A stretch of DNA of 64,000 bases, from positions 70,453,373-70,517,372 of the forward strand of contig NC_068937.1 of NCBI RefSeq assembly GCF_016801865.2, written 5' to 3'. Under the pieces are notes generated by a model, which searched no databases, was not told the DNA's origin, and was given only the letters and a program-made list of their open reading frames with translations. A program made the translations under genes and the position numbers. The DNA is from Culex pipiens pallens (taxonomy: Eukaryota > Arthropoda > Insecta > Diptera > Culicidae). Positions within the stretch are counted from its first letter, which is position 1. Each line of letters opens with the position of its first letter. Of this stretch, positions 44,301 to 55,038 are shown one piece after another.

Positions 44301-45221
44301 GAGCTTGTAACGCACTGTCATAGATCAAATTAGCTAGAAACGCATATTCTTCAAGCGGTGCCAACCCAGCTCGCAACTCAACTCTTATGGAGACTGCCTC
44401 CGCGTACTGTTTTCAGTCGATATTTCGCGTCAGGTCGTAAGGCATCTCCACCGTTGTCGATTGTTGTGGGCCATGGCTAACCAGAATAGTGATCGGCAAA
44501 TGATCACTGCCACGAGGATCTTGGAGCACGTTCCAGTCACAGAGAACTGCCAGACTGTTGGAACAGGACGACAAGTCGATGGCACTCGCCTTCGTGCCGG
44601 ACGAAGTTGACGTTGGTGGTGTTGCAATCCGCGTAACTTGTTTGTCCCTGTTTAGGAGGGTCATCTGGAAGTCGTCGCACAGTTCATAAATCATGAGGGT
44701 CTGTTTTGTGACTTCCCCACTTGGTGCTGTGAAGATTAAGCTGCCTGCAACAGCTCAAACATACCCCACAACTTTTGTCGAGTTAACGACACCTGTGGGG
44801 GAACGTAGACGGACACAGTGCAAATGTCCAGTCCTCTGATCCTGGCCTGTGCTGCGACTGCTTCGATTCCTCCTAGCTTCGGGAGCGTGACCTTTCTAAA
44901 AGTGTGGCATTTCCTGACCCCAATCAGTACGCCTCCACCTCTATTTGGTCCTGCCCTGCTCTCTGTGATGATGTTGTACCGCCGGAAAGCTGGCGTCTCA
45001 TCTCCGATAAGAAACGTTTCGCTCAGTGCAAACACATCACAGTCCCGTTCGAATGCGAATTGTTGAAAATCGTTTAACTTGGGGGTTAAACTTCTACAAT
45101 TCCATTGTAGAAAGGAGATGCCGTTTTTCGTTTTTGGTGTATTACCCATCAAAGGAAATGAACGACAAGAGGGGCATCGTGCTAGCAAGCTGTTTCCCGA
45201 TGTGTCTAGCGAGAGGCTCAA
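44301..45221 (-). pseudogene. Jockey-like ORF2, endonuclease part, truncated
   Basis: The frame starts near 45160-45221 just after ORF1 and gives ISFLQWNCRSLTPKLNDF, then SETFLIGDETPAF, GGGVLIGVR and VSVYVPP. After a deletion and frameshift around 44700-44740 it continues with SCSNSLAVL, SDHLPITI and NIDWKQYAEAV, until about SALQAQ at 44301. There a foldback fragment replaces the reverse transcriptase. The element cannot encode RT. Confidence 0.85.
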
Positions 45222-45233
45222 ACCGCTTTATGA

Positions 45234-45889
45234 TTAAACGCGTCGGTTCAGGAGGATCTTTGGCAGCTTGGGAACGGGCTTCAGCGGCTTGAGAGGTATC
45301 GGTGGATCACAGGGCTTCAGCGGCTTGAGAGGTATCGGTGCCGGCTTCGGAGCGGGCTTACCCGACGGACCGAAAGGAAAATCCTCCTCGAAGTTCAACG
45401 AGTCACTTTCCTTACCCTTGCCGCCAGCGGCATTTCTAGACTTGGAAACCTTGTTGCGCTTCGGATTTGGCCCGGAAGAGTCACTTTCCTCGTCTCTCTG
45501 GAAGAGAACTTCCTCCTCGTTTTCCTCGTCTCCCGAATCATCTGCCAAGGGGGCGTAACGATTGGATTGGTTCGCCTGACTAAGGATTTCCGCGAAGGAC
45601 TTCTTGGAGCGTTTCTTCAAGGATCGCTTCATTTTGTCCTCGCGCTCCTTGTACTTTGGGCACTGCCGAGTTTTGTGTGGTTCCCCGCCGCAAAGCAGGC
45701 ATTTTTCAGCCTGCGTTTGACAGTCCACGTCTTTGTGGGGGCCGGCGCACTTTGAGCACTTGCTCTTGTTGCTGCAGTAGGTCTTGGTGTGTCCCAACTG
45801 TTGGCAGTTTTCGCAACTCATCACTCGCGGAACGTACAATCGAACTGGAAGCCGATGCTTGAACAGCTCAATATAGTCCGGCAGAGCTG
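45234..45889 (-). pseudogene. Jockey-like ORF1, C-terminal part with three zinc knuckles
   Basis: After the MITE gap the frame resumes ALPDYIELFKHRLPVRLYVPR. Three CCHC knuckles follow: CENCQQLGHTKTYC, CSKCAGPHKDVDC and CLLCGGEPHKTRQC (45660-45810). A Lys/Arg-rich segment, an acidic segment and Pro-rich PLKPLKP repeats follow. ORF1 proteins of this group bind element RNA. The stop at 45234 lies close to the ORF2 start, as usual. Confidence 0.85.
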
Positions 45890-46250
45890 CACAGCAAAAA
45901 ATCCGATGGTAAAATCGCATGCAAAAGCATGCACATCACCTTCGGCAAAATAAACACTTAATATGCATGTACAATTTTTGTAAACACAAAAAAAAAGTTG
46001 CAACCGACGGGATTCAAACCCAGCACCAACAGTAAGGACTGGCGCCTTAGCCCACTCGGCCATCGGACCGATGTAAAATGGAAAGGATAAACGCATATAT
46101 GAGCTTGACATTTCGGTCAAGTAGGTTTCCCATACTGATGGGCTACATATTTCAGGGTGTAAAATTACACAAAATTGCATAGAATAATGCAATATTTATT
46201 TTACACCCAGGCCTTTTACACGCAGCTGGATTACTACTTTTTTAGCTGTG
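45890..46250. mobile_element. 361-bp TIR MITE with internal tRNA-like segment
   Basis: Ends CACAGCAAAAAA and TTTTTTAGCTGTG are inverted. TG (CA on the minus strand) is duplicated (45888-45889, 46251-46252). Removing the insert and one CA restores FAGSALPDYI in the Jockey ORF1. It resembles the CACAG/TA family in its ends, but the target dinucleotide is CA/TG. Confidence 0.8.
46001..46070 (-). other. tRNA-like segment in MITE
   Basis: On the minus strand it has GATGGCCGAGTGGGC (A-box) and GGGTTTGAATCCC (B-box) with partial acceptor pairing. The anticodon arm is irregular. It looks like a Ser/Leu-type tRNA relic, not a working tRNA. Confidence 0.5.
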
Positions 46251-46252
46251 TG

Positions 46253-46472
46253 ACCCTGCAAAAGTCACCCGGAACGAGGCAGAAGGAATGAACTTTTCTG
46301 GCCACCCTCGGTGGTGACATTGCCCAGTTGCCGGCACTCGAGGACCTCCACAGCTGGAAGTTTGGGGTTCTTGAAGCGTCCAACCGCCCTTGAGAGGTCG
46401 ACAAGCGACAGACTGTCATCGGTCACCACGCCGTCGATTTTAAGAGGTTTTTGTTTGGGCCGGAAGAAGACC
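46253..46472 (-). pseudogene. Jockey-like ORF1, middle part
   Basis: Encodes FFRPKQKPLKIDGV, VDLSRAVGRF and VEVLECRQLGNV, the conserved block preceding the zinc knuckles. It is flanked by the RTE element upstream and the MITE downstream. The frame is consistent on both sides once the inserts are removed. Confidence 0.8.
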
Positions 46473-46489
46473 GGCCCAAACAAAAACCT
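46445..46489. repeat. Perfect 19-bp inverted repeat at the RTE 5' junction
   Basis: AGGTTTTTGTTTGGGCCGG (46445-46463) and its exact complement (46471-46489), with loop AAGAAGA. The left arm is Jockey ORF1 target DNA; the right arm is the first 17 nt of the RTE insert plus 2 nt of target. Confidence 0.9.
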
Positions 46490-49400
46490 TTGGTTTGGTT
46501 AGCGAACGACTGGACATGGCGTACCATAGGTACTTCGAGTACCGCAGGAATAAAATAGACCCACCAAGCGGTCCGTTAGCCTCTTGTCCAGTAACTCCGA
46601 TACCCTGGCCTCCCCGCGGCGCTAGCCGGGATACTAGTAACCATTGGAGAGATCGGGTAACCAACCCCGGTGGGAACTCTGGTAGTATGCTGACAGGGAA
46701 GGGGGGCTCCATCCTCTTCGGAGGGTGTAGCTATGCCGTTAGGCCTCGTGAGAAAGGCCCCCGTTACGGTGTCGAGAGAAAACCGGAGCTGGGTCTCGGT
46801 AGCTTCAAGGTGGCAGCCCCACCCCGAGACTAGGTATCGCAGCCCCAATCCGGCTGCATACCGAAAATTCAAGTATTACGAACAATCAAGAAGGAATAAG
46901 GATCCGGAACAAACGGCATAGACCTAGGCACGAAAAGGACACCGATTGGAAACTCGGAACATGGAACTGCAGATCGCTACGTTTCGATGGGTATGAGTAC
47001 GCTCTGTTGAACGAGCTCAAACCCCGCAACTTCGATGTTGTAGCACTGCAGGAGATGTGCTGGAAGGGAGCGAAGATGTGGGAGGATGATGCTTTGGAGC
47101 TCACCATGTACCAGAGCGGCGGAGCCGAAAACAAGCTGGGAACCGGCTTCATAGTGTTGGGCAAGATGCGGAGTCGTGTGATAGATTGGGAGCCGATCGA
47201 CGACCGGATGTGTAGGTTGAGGATTAAAGGCCGTTTCTTCAACTATCACATCTTCAACGTACATTGCCCACACGAGGAATCATCCGATGCCGAGAAGGAA
47301 GCGTTCTACGCGAAGCTGGAGCAGAAGTTCGACAGCTGCCCGCAGAGGGACGTCAAGATCGTCATCGGAGATATGAACGCCCGCATAGGAAGGGAGGAGA
47401 TGTACAAGCCGGTGATCGGGCCGAACAGCCTGCACACCGTCACCAACGACAACGGCCAGCGGTGCATCAACTTCGCAGCCTCCCGCGGTATGGTGGTACG
47501 GAGCACATTCTTCCCCCGGAAAGACATCCACAAAGTCACCTGGACATCGCCTAACCAACGAACAAAAACACAAATCGACCACGTCCTCATCGACGGCCGA
47601 TTCTTCTCGGACATACGGAACATCCGCACGTACCGCGGTGCGGACATCCACTCGGACCACTACCTGGTGGGTGCAAGCATGCACTCAAAACTGTCGACGA
47701 CGTACCACCGACGACGGAGCCGGCTCCCACCGCCGTTCAACACCGAGCGGCTGCAGGACACGGCTGCGGCTCAGCACTACGTGCAGCAGCTGGAAGCGAG
47801 CCTGCCAACGGAGGAGGAACTCGGCGCTGCCTCGCTCAACGATGGATGGAGCAGAATATGCTCGGCCATCGGCAGTGCCGCTGAAGCCGCGCTAGGTAGT
47901 ACGGTCCGAGTTGGAAAGCAGCGCTGGTTCGACGAGGAGTGCCAGCGGCTACTTGACGAGAAGAAAGCAGCTTACGCGGTGAAGCTGAGAGCCGCAACTG
48001 ATGAGAACGTGGCCAGATACAAACAAGCGCTGAAACAGCAGAGAACGGTCTTCAAGCTCAAGAAGCGCCAGCTGGAAGATCGCGATCGCGCCGAAATGGA
48101 GCAGCTGTTCCGGCAGAACGAGACGCGAAAGTTCTACGAGAAGGTTAACCGGTCCCGCAAAGGCTATGCGCCGCAAGCCAACACTTGTCGGGACGCCGAG
48201 GGAAACCTTCTTATGGACAAAGGCGAGGTGTTGAACAGGTGGCAGCAGTTCTTCAACGAGCACCTCAACGGCGATGTAGCGCATGGAGACGGCTTTGAAG
48301 CCCAACTTGGACCGCCCGCTGCTGACCAACAGTTCCCGGCACCTGATCTGGAGACGGTGAAGAAGGAGATCAGGCAGCTGAAGAACAACAGGGCCGCCGG
48401 TAAAGATCGGTTACCCGGTGAGCTCTTCAAATATGGAGGAGAGCAGTTGGCGAGGGCGATCCACTTGGTGATTTCTAAGATCTGGAGGGAGGAGAAACTA
48501 CCAGAAGAATGGATGGATGGTGTCGTGTGTCCCATCTACAAAAAGGGCGATAAGCTGGACTGCGGCAACTACCGCGGCATCACGCTTATCAACGCGGCCT
48601 ATAAAATCCTCTCCCAGATCCTCTGCCGTCTGCTGACACCGTACGCACGGAGGTTCGTGGGCCCCTATCAAGCGGGGTTTACTGGCGCTCGGGCCACCAC
48701 GGACCAAATTTTCTCGCTCCGGCAAATCCTCGAGAAATGCCGTGAGTATCTTCATCGATTTCAAGGCAGCGTACGATACAGTCGACCGCGAACAGCTATG
48801 GCAGATCATGCACGAGAACGGATTTCCGGACAAACTGACTCGGCTGATCAAGGCTACCTTGGATCGTGTGATGTGTCACGTGCGAGTGGCAGGGGAGCTA
48901 GCGGACCCCTTCCAATCGCACCAAGGGTTACGACAAGGTGACGGCTTATCCAATGCGCTGTTTAACATCGGACTTGAGGGAGTTGTGCGAAGAGCGGGTA
49001 TAGACACGAGAGGCACGATTTGCAACAGGACAGTCCAACTTCTTGCTTATGCGGACGACATTGACATCATAGCAAGAGACCTAGAGACGGTGAAAAGGGT
49101 TTACACCGCCTTAAAGACGCAAGCAAGACGAATTGGATTGGCCATGAATACGACGAAAACAAAGTACATGAAAGGGAGGGGCTCAAAGGACGTTGACCCC
49201 CCAAGACTCACCCCTTTAGCTGTGGATGGCGATGTGCTGGAGGAGGTGAGCGAATTCGTGTACTTGGGATCGCTGGTAACGGCCGACAACGACACCAGCT
49301 TAGAGATCCGGACTCGTATCCACTCCGCGAATCGCGCCTACTTTGGATTACGGAAAACCTTGACATCTGATCGAGTGCAACGCGCCACGAAGCTGACCCT

Positions 49401-49885
49401 GTACAAGACACTGATTAGACCGGTTGCCCTCTATGGCCATGAGACCTGGACGCTGCGGCAAGAGGACGAACGAGCCCTTGGAGTTTTCGAACGGAAGGTG
49501 CTGCGAACGATCTACGGTGGAGTACGTACAGCTCAGAACGAGTGGCGAAGGCGCATGAACCACGAACTGCACGCGCTGCTGGGAGAACCAACCATCGTCA
49601 CACTGGCGAGAATCGGGAGGCTCAGGTGGGCCGGCCATGTCGCGAGGATGGACGAAGACCATCCTGTCAGGATGCTCTTTGACCGCGCGCGACCGGATGG
49701 CGGCACAGGCCGACGAGCAGGAGCACAGCGTGCACGATGGGGAAATCAGATCGAGGCGGACCTAAGAAAGATCTGCAACCTAGGAGACTGGCGAGCTGCA
49801 GCCCAGAACCGAGCAACATGGAACAACCTTCTTGATACAGCACGGGCACCGCGTATGGTGTTCTAAGCTGATTGGTATGGTATGT
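46473..49885 (+). mobile_element. RTE-clade non-LTR retrotransposon
   Basis: 3,413 bp flanked by AGAAGACC on both sides (46465-46472, 49886-49893), inside Jockey ORF1. It has a GC-rich 5' region (about 46500-46870), one ORF with endonuclease and RT, and a very short 3' region ending in GGTAT repeats instead of poly(A), as RTE elements typically do. Confidence 0.9.
46905..49866 (+). pseudogene. RTE endonuclease-reverse transcriptase, one frameshift
   Basis: The frame is open from before 46905 (start codon not resolved). Endonuclease: LGTWNCRSLRF, VVALQEM, IGDMNARIG, THIDHVL-like TQIDHVLIDG and SDHYLVGA. RT: NYRGITLINAAYKIL, QAGFTGARATTDQIF, then a deletion near 48738-48745 shifts the frame. 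The RT resumes with FIDFKAAYDTVDR, LRQGDGLS and LLAYADDIDII, followed by the RTE C-terminal segment GHVARMDEDHPVRMLF. The reading is full length apart from this one lesion. Elements of this clade are known from Aedes. Confidence 0.9.
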
Positions 49886-50345
49886 AGAAGACCACCCACT
49901 CCGTCTGCGAGCCCACCACGTACTGGCGAGCGCGAGCTTGAACTGGTCTTTCCTTGTCATCTGGTGGATTTGGATTTGGAGGGGTTGGTGCCGGAGGAAT
50001 GGGATTTGGATTTGGCGGGATCGGAGGGGTTGGAGCCGGTGGGATAGGATTTGGATTTGGCGGGATCGGAGGGGTTGGGTTTGTTGGGACCAGAGGACTT
50101 GATTTCGGTGGAAGAGGAGGATCCGGTTTTTTTGTATGGTTTCGGAGACAGCCGAGACTTACGTTTTTCCGCTTTGCGCCCACCTTTACAACGCGAGGAT
50201 TTGAGTCCTTCCCAAAGAGTTCAAGCGCGCTTTTGTTGGAAGGAACTCCCGGGAGAGGATCACTCAAAGGGTCAACCTCAACGTCCGTGTCCCACTCCCC
50301 GTTGGACTCGGACATTTTTTCCACCTGATCCGCATCCGGATCCAT
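49886..50345 (-). pseudogene. Jockey-like ORF1, N-terminal part
   Basis: ATG at 50345. Acidic start, then Lys/Arg-rich sequence and a long Pro-rich stretch (PTPPIPPNPNPIPPA repeated twice). It ends QTEWVVF at the RTE insertion and continues across the 8-bp duplication into the middle part. Together the three pieces give a full-size ORF1. Confidence 0.8.
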
Positions 50346-50818
50346 GGTTGGAGGAAACTAAAACTAATGCAAAAGCTAATCAAAACTAACGCGAAAAAGA
50401 ATAAAAAATCTAAGAAAAGCAAAGCAAAATACTATAAGAAAAAAAACTAAACGCAATCAAAATCTCGCCTTTCGCACTCACCGCCGAACTGGCCGCACTG
50501 GCTGCCGCCCGCAGCGGGATGCGCAGAAAGCTCGTTTTCGCGCGCTTGTTGTTGTTGTGCTGCCTGCTGCCAGCCACGTAAACAAAGGGGTTGTCTCCGA
50601 CCTGGCCTGGCCGAAAACTGGTCCGCCGACCGCAGTCGACTCTCCGGGGCCGATTCAACCGGCCAACGACCGTCTCTCGCCTCAGCTGCCTCAGCAGCCG
50701 CTGCTGCTCAATCCTCCTGCTGCTGCTGCTCGGATACGGGAACTCGTTACTTCTCCGCCGCTGCACCGCCGCCGTGTCCAGGACGACGCGCTGAGACTTC
50801 TACCGGAGCAATGGCACT
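50346..50818 (-). other. Probable 5' UTR of Jockey-like element
   Basis: About 470 bp upstream of ORF1. GC-rich with CAG/CTG triplet runs in the distal 300 bp, bounded at about 50818 by unrelated DNA. Jockey-group elements carry internal promoters here; none was identified by motif. Confidence 0.5.
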
Positions 50819-50852
50819 AACATATATTATAACATCAACACATACTTACATA

Positions 50853-51598
50853 AGGGTGGTCCAAATCTGGGCTTTTTTGGGGCTACCCCCTGAATTCAAA
50901 GATTGGCCCATCACTAGGCTAAATTCCAAATTTGAGCTCATTCTGACCATGGGAACCCCTCCCTCCAATCGCTTAAAGTTTGTATGGCAAAAATCGTCAA
51001 AATGTATGGAGAAAGGCAACTGTTTTACTTTTTTACCTGTGGAAGGCGCCATAATTATCCGATTTTCACCATTTCTCAGCAAACGAAAACGACGACGACG
51101 ACAAAATTCCAAACAGAGAAACAGCGCGCGCGCATGTATGTAAACAGCCAGGCAGGCAGGCAGCAAACTCGTGAGAGAGTTTGAACCTGAGAGAGAGCAC
51201 GTGCGTGTACGAATTGGAATTAAGAAAATCGCTGTTAGGTAGCCCCTTACAGCTGGCCGCGCAAAAAGGGTCAGTTTCGGGCGCTAATAACTTCGCGGGA
51301 AAAAATCCCAAAAATATGGTGTCTTCGGAAAAGTTGTTCTAAATTAAATGAAGGTTCTACATCTGAGAAATGGTGAAAATCGGATTATTATGGCGTCTTC
51401 CACAGGTAAAAAAGTAAAACAGTTGCCTTTCTCCATACATTTTGACGATTTTTCCCATACAAACTTTAAGCGATTGGAGGGAGGGGTTCCCGTGGTCAGA
51501 ATGAGCTCAAATTTGAAATTTAGCCTAGTGATGGGTCAATCTTTGATTTCAGGGGGTAGCCCCAAAAAAGCCCAGATTTGGACCACTCTAACATACAT
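50853..51598. mobile_element. Family A foldback, shortened copy
   Basis: Starts AGGGTGGTCCAAATCTGG and ends CCAGATTTGGACCACTCT. The left arm keeps about 230 bp; the right arm keeps its full 500 bp or so, so one arm has an internal deletion. It has the same GCAGGCAGGC and GACGACGAC motifs as 242-4435. Confidence 0.75.
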
Positions 51599-51605
51599 AT
51601 AATAC

Positions 51606-52220
51606 ATATTATACAGCAACTCCCCACGAAAACAGCATGGAAAAAAACAAAAGTCCTCGGATCGGGCTCAAAATTTGTCTGGGGGTTCCCTGGCCGAAAT
51701 AATTAGGCCCGTATTTTTTTGTTTGGCCATTAGGGTGACCTACGCCGTGTTAGGGTGGTCTGAAAAATGGCCATTTTCGTCGATTTTCGCAAAAACCACT
51801 TTTTCGAAAAATCATAACCCCTCGCCATTTTAACCGATTTCAATTGTCTTATACGCAAATGAAAGGTGATAAGTCGGCCAAGTTTCAAAAATCCAGCCTA
51901 ACATATGAAAAGGGCACATGAAACTTTAAAATGCCGTTTTGACGGTGTCTGGACCAAAGAGCCTATGTCTGGAATTATTTTTATTGGATTCCCCGGACAT
52001 TTTTACATAACATACTAAAAAATGGGAGGAGTTCATTAACAGGATTCCGAGATATGATTTTTTGAAAATAAAATCCGTGTTTTTTGACATGCCACGCGCA
52101 AAAACCGGAGAATGACGAAATTTGCAAAAAAATCAACTTTTTTCACTAAAACTGCGATAACTTTAAAATTTTAGCGATGACCTATAGATGTTTGGGTACC
52201 AAAATTTTCGTAACTAAAAG
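51606..52220 (+). mobile_element. Foldback family C, single arm
   Basis: Begins TACAGCAACTCCCCACG in a TA-rich flank and ends AAAATTTTCGTAACTAAAAG. It has a 20-bp deletion relative to other copies near 51885. Confidence 0.7.
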
Positions 52221-52355
52221 ACTCAACACTGCATGTGTATAGACTAACTCATTCTGTCTCCCTCATAATAATGTAACGTAGAAACTTACCTAGAGTTAAG
52301 CAGGGTAGTTTAAGTCTTTGAAGAGAAATAAAGATTCATTATATAACGTGTGGTG
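52221..52355. other. Short spacer
   Basis: No feature recognised before the tRNA-like sequence. Confidence 0.4.
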
Positions 52356-52640
52356 GCAGTGCGTGGCCGAATGGTTACGCTGTCCGCTTTGTAAGCGGAT
52401 GATTCTGGGTTCGATTCCCATCTGCTGCAACCATCCATCGGATGAGGAAGTAGAATGTCGGTCCTGGCCTTGGTTGTTAGGCCTTTAAATCATTCCAGGT
52501 GTAGGAGTCGTCTCCATGCCATAAATACAAACAACACACCAAACCAAGCCCACTCCGGTGGAATCGCTGGCGGCGGTTGGACTCGCAATCCAAAGGTCGT
52601 CAGTCCAAACACTGGGGTATTTTTTCTGTCTGAGTAATCT
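52356..52640 (+). mobile_element. tRNA-headed SINE (UGU-type head)
   Basis: Head 52356-52428: anticodon stem TCCGC/GCGGA with loop TTTGTAA (UGU, threonine-like), A-box GTGGCCGAATGG and B-box GGTTCGATTCC. The acceptor stem is weak. The body contains GGCCTTGGTTGTTAGGCC and a second tRNA-like scrap near 52585-52615. The end is uncertain, near a T-rich stretch at 52620. A genuine tRNA gene cannot be fully excluded. Confidence 0.55.
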
Positions 52641-52819
52641 ACCACCTCGACCAGTACTTAGATCTATTGTGGGATCGCCCAATTTACTGTTGTTGGGCCT
52701 TTCTGTTGACTTCGCACGCAAACACTATTGTATTGAGTGAGTGCGTGTGTCGACCAGCCGAAAAGCCGCAACTCTAGTTGAACCCTTTTCATGCGTCCTT
52801 CTTGTGCATCGCTAGAATT

Positions 52820-52898
52820 GCAGCCAAGGATTTGAACCCGAGTTTGTTTACAAGCAGAAGATTGCATTGTAAAGCAACCGCCTTACTCGCACGGCTGC
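52820..52898 (-). other. tRNA-like sequence, minus strand
   Basis: 79 nt with a 7-bp acceptor pair (GCAGCCG/TGGCTGC), an anticodon stem TTGC/GCAA and a B-box GGTTCAAATCC. The D arm is poor. Length suggests a type II (Ser/Leu) ancestor. Probably the head of another SINE that extends left. Confidence 0.5.
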
Positions 52899-53127
52899 GG
52901 CTCCCCTTCCCCCGAAACACTGGGGTGGAAGGTTCCTTGGAGTAGAAAGAGGTTTGGGTGCTCTCTCCATTCAAGCATTTGGACTCCTAGGTTCGAGCAG
53001 AAACTTGCAATAGAGACCACAAAAGACCCGGGGTCGTTAATGTGGATGGTTTGATTTTTTTCTATAATGTGGAGTCAAACCAACAAGTGTTACATTATTC
53101 GTATCAAAGTATCCAGGATAGAGTCTT
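52899..53127. other. Unassigned spacer
   Basis: Nothing recognised between the SINE cluster and the RT fragment. Confidence 0.4.
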
Positions 53128-54150
53128 GACAATTCAGCCAGTTACCTGGAAAATCGAAAGCAGGTCACGAGGTATAACAGCGCGGTTTCATCAGAAACAG
53201 CAGTAGACGGAGTACCACAAGGAAGCGTTCTTGATCCTTTGTTGTTTATTCTCTACATAGACGACATAAAACAGACACTGAAGCGAGTACAGGTAAACCC
53301 GAGGGTAAACCTGTTTGCCGACGTCACAGTGCTGTTTGTGGTTGGTTACAGTTTCGACGAGTGCTTTGATTCCATGAACGAAGAGCTGATCGAGTTCTCA
53401 GAATGGTTAAAGTGGAAGAAGCTGCAGCTGAATTTTGACGACACGGCAGATCAGTGAGTGTAGAAGATGTGTACAGATGGATGGTGGAATCGTGGAGCGG
53501 GTGGGGACCATGAAATATCTCGGAGTCATGTTGTACGAAAAGCTGAATTTCAACGAGCACATCGATTACACTATCAGAAAGGCAGCCTTAAAAGTTTGGA
53601 GTTTTGTGCAGAATCAACCGCTACTTGACAGCACAAGCAAAGGTTCAGTTATACAACTCGCTGATCGCACCGCACTTCGACTACTGCTCATCGATCTTGT
53701 TCTTGGCAACACAACGGCAACTGAAGAGGATGCAAGTTCTCCAGAGCAAAACCAGGCGGCTCATCCTTAGATGTGATCGACTGACACCGAGACGGAGCAT
53801 GCTGGAATGTTTGCAGTGGATGTCGGTGAAGCAACGGATTCGAATACAACACACTTGTCTTTGTTTTTCGTGTGAAGGAAAGGATGGCACCACAATACTT
53901 GACGGAAGCCATGGTACGCGGAAGGGATATCCATGAGCACGACACTAGAGGATCTGACGATCTCAGATTGCAGAAATGGAAGAAAGCGTGTACGCACAAC
54001 TCGTTGTTTTACAAAGGATTCAAGCTATACAACCAGCTTCCATCGGCTGCAAAGATGACGAGCAACATCAACAAGTTTAAACGGAGCTGCAAGGAGTTTG
54101 TGCGGCAACGGCCGTTCGAGTTAAAGGGAACCACGATGGAACTGTGACGA
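53128..54150 (+). pseudogene. Non-LTR retrotransposon RT, 3' part only
   Basis: Encodes the second half of an RT: VPQGSVLDPLLFILYIDDI, then NLFADVTVLFVV, where the catalytic FADD reads FADV. After a frameshift come MKYLGVMLYEKLNFNEHID, CRINRYLTAQAKVQLYNSLI, HFDYCSSILF and a C-terminal LYNQLPSAAKM. Frames change near 53455, 53605 and 53875. The pattern fits the Jockey/CR1 group of non-LTR elements and a 5'-truncated old copy. The clade is not certain. Confidence 0.75.
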
Positions 54151-54243
54151 AGAGCACGTTATGACAGTCGGCCATCTTCATTATCGGTACGCATTCGCTT
54201 GGGGACACTTGGGGCTGCATATGATAAATTTGAATTAAATTAG

Positions 54244-55038
54244 CAAATGGTTCCAATACCCTATGTGTGTGTGTGTGGTCCAATCCAATACCCGCTGGCC
54301 GGCAGCGAAATTATGGGAAAGTATAATTTGTATCAGACTTGGGTTATGCTGATACAGCTTATCTCAGTCCCGGGTATTAGGTGGTGACAGCCCTCGCGCT
54401 GCTTCCAATGACCCATTTCAGAATGGCAGAGATCCTAGCGGCCCAATTCCGAGGTCATTGGGCATTGTCTGGCCCCGCCTAAACATAGAACAAGAACCAG
54501 ACGGATCCTCGAACTATCTTTAAACTTCCAATCCCATCAGGCAAAACAGGGATCAGCGCGTATATAATGATAAATAAGTGGCATTTGGGTAAAACACTTT
54601 TTTCTTCCTCTTTTCCCGCGCGAAACAACGACGCAGGCCAAACACGATCGAATCAGGCCTTGCCTCGCAAAGAGCAACGGCGAGACTGGCCAGCTTCTTT
54701 CAAATCACTTTTATCTTCTTTTCTCCCGCGCGAAACAACGACGCAAGCCAAACACGATCGAAGCAGGCCTTGCCTCGCAAAGAGCAACGGCGAGACTGGC
54801 CAGCTTCTTTCAAATCACTTTTTTCTTCTTTTCTCCCGCGCGAAACAACGACGCAAGCCAAACACGATCGAAGCAGGCCTTGCCTCGCAAAGAGCATCGG
54901 CGAGACTGGCCAGCTTCTTTCAAATCACTTTTTTCTTCTTTTCTCCCGCGCGAAACAACGACGCAGGCCAAACACGATCGAAGCAGGCCTTGCCTCGCAA
55001 AGAGCAACGGCGAGACTACAAATGGTTCCAATACCCTA
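54244..55038. repeat. 20-bp direct repeats bracketing a 755-bp insert
   Basis: CAAATGGTTCCAATACCCTA occurs at 54244-54263 and 55019-55038. Between them are a short GT run, unrecognised sequence and the 110-bp tandem array. They may be a target duplication of an unknown insert, or remnants of a larger tandem duplication. Confidence 0.55.
54600..55016. repeat. 110-bp tandem repeat, four units
   Basis: Units contain CCCGCGCGAAACAACGACGC (at 54615, 54725, 54835, 54945), then GATCGAAGCAGGCCTTGCC and GGCGAGACTGGCCAGC. Units are over 95 percent alike by eye; the last one is cut after CGAGACT. Confidence 0.9.

Larger units (their letters stand above)
39598..45076. repeat. 5,481-bp tandem unit 2
   Basis: Second copy, 2 bp shorter. 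Its right end continues smoothly into the rest of the Jockey-like element, so this is the copy connected to ancestral flanking sequence on the right. Unit 1 keeps the ancestral left flank. Confidence 0.9.

Noticed and set aside
52505..52600. snRNA or other structured ncRNA in the SINE body
   Set aside because: Short palindromes only (GGCCTTGGTTGTTAGGCC). No conserved ncRNA motif was recognised, and the position follows a tRNA-like head.
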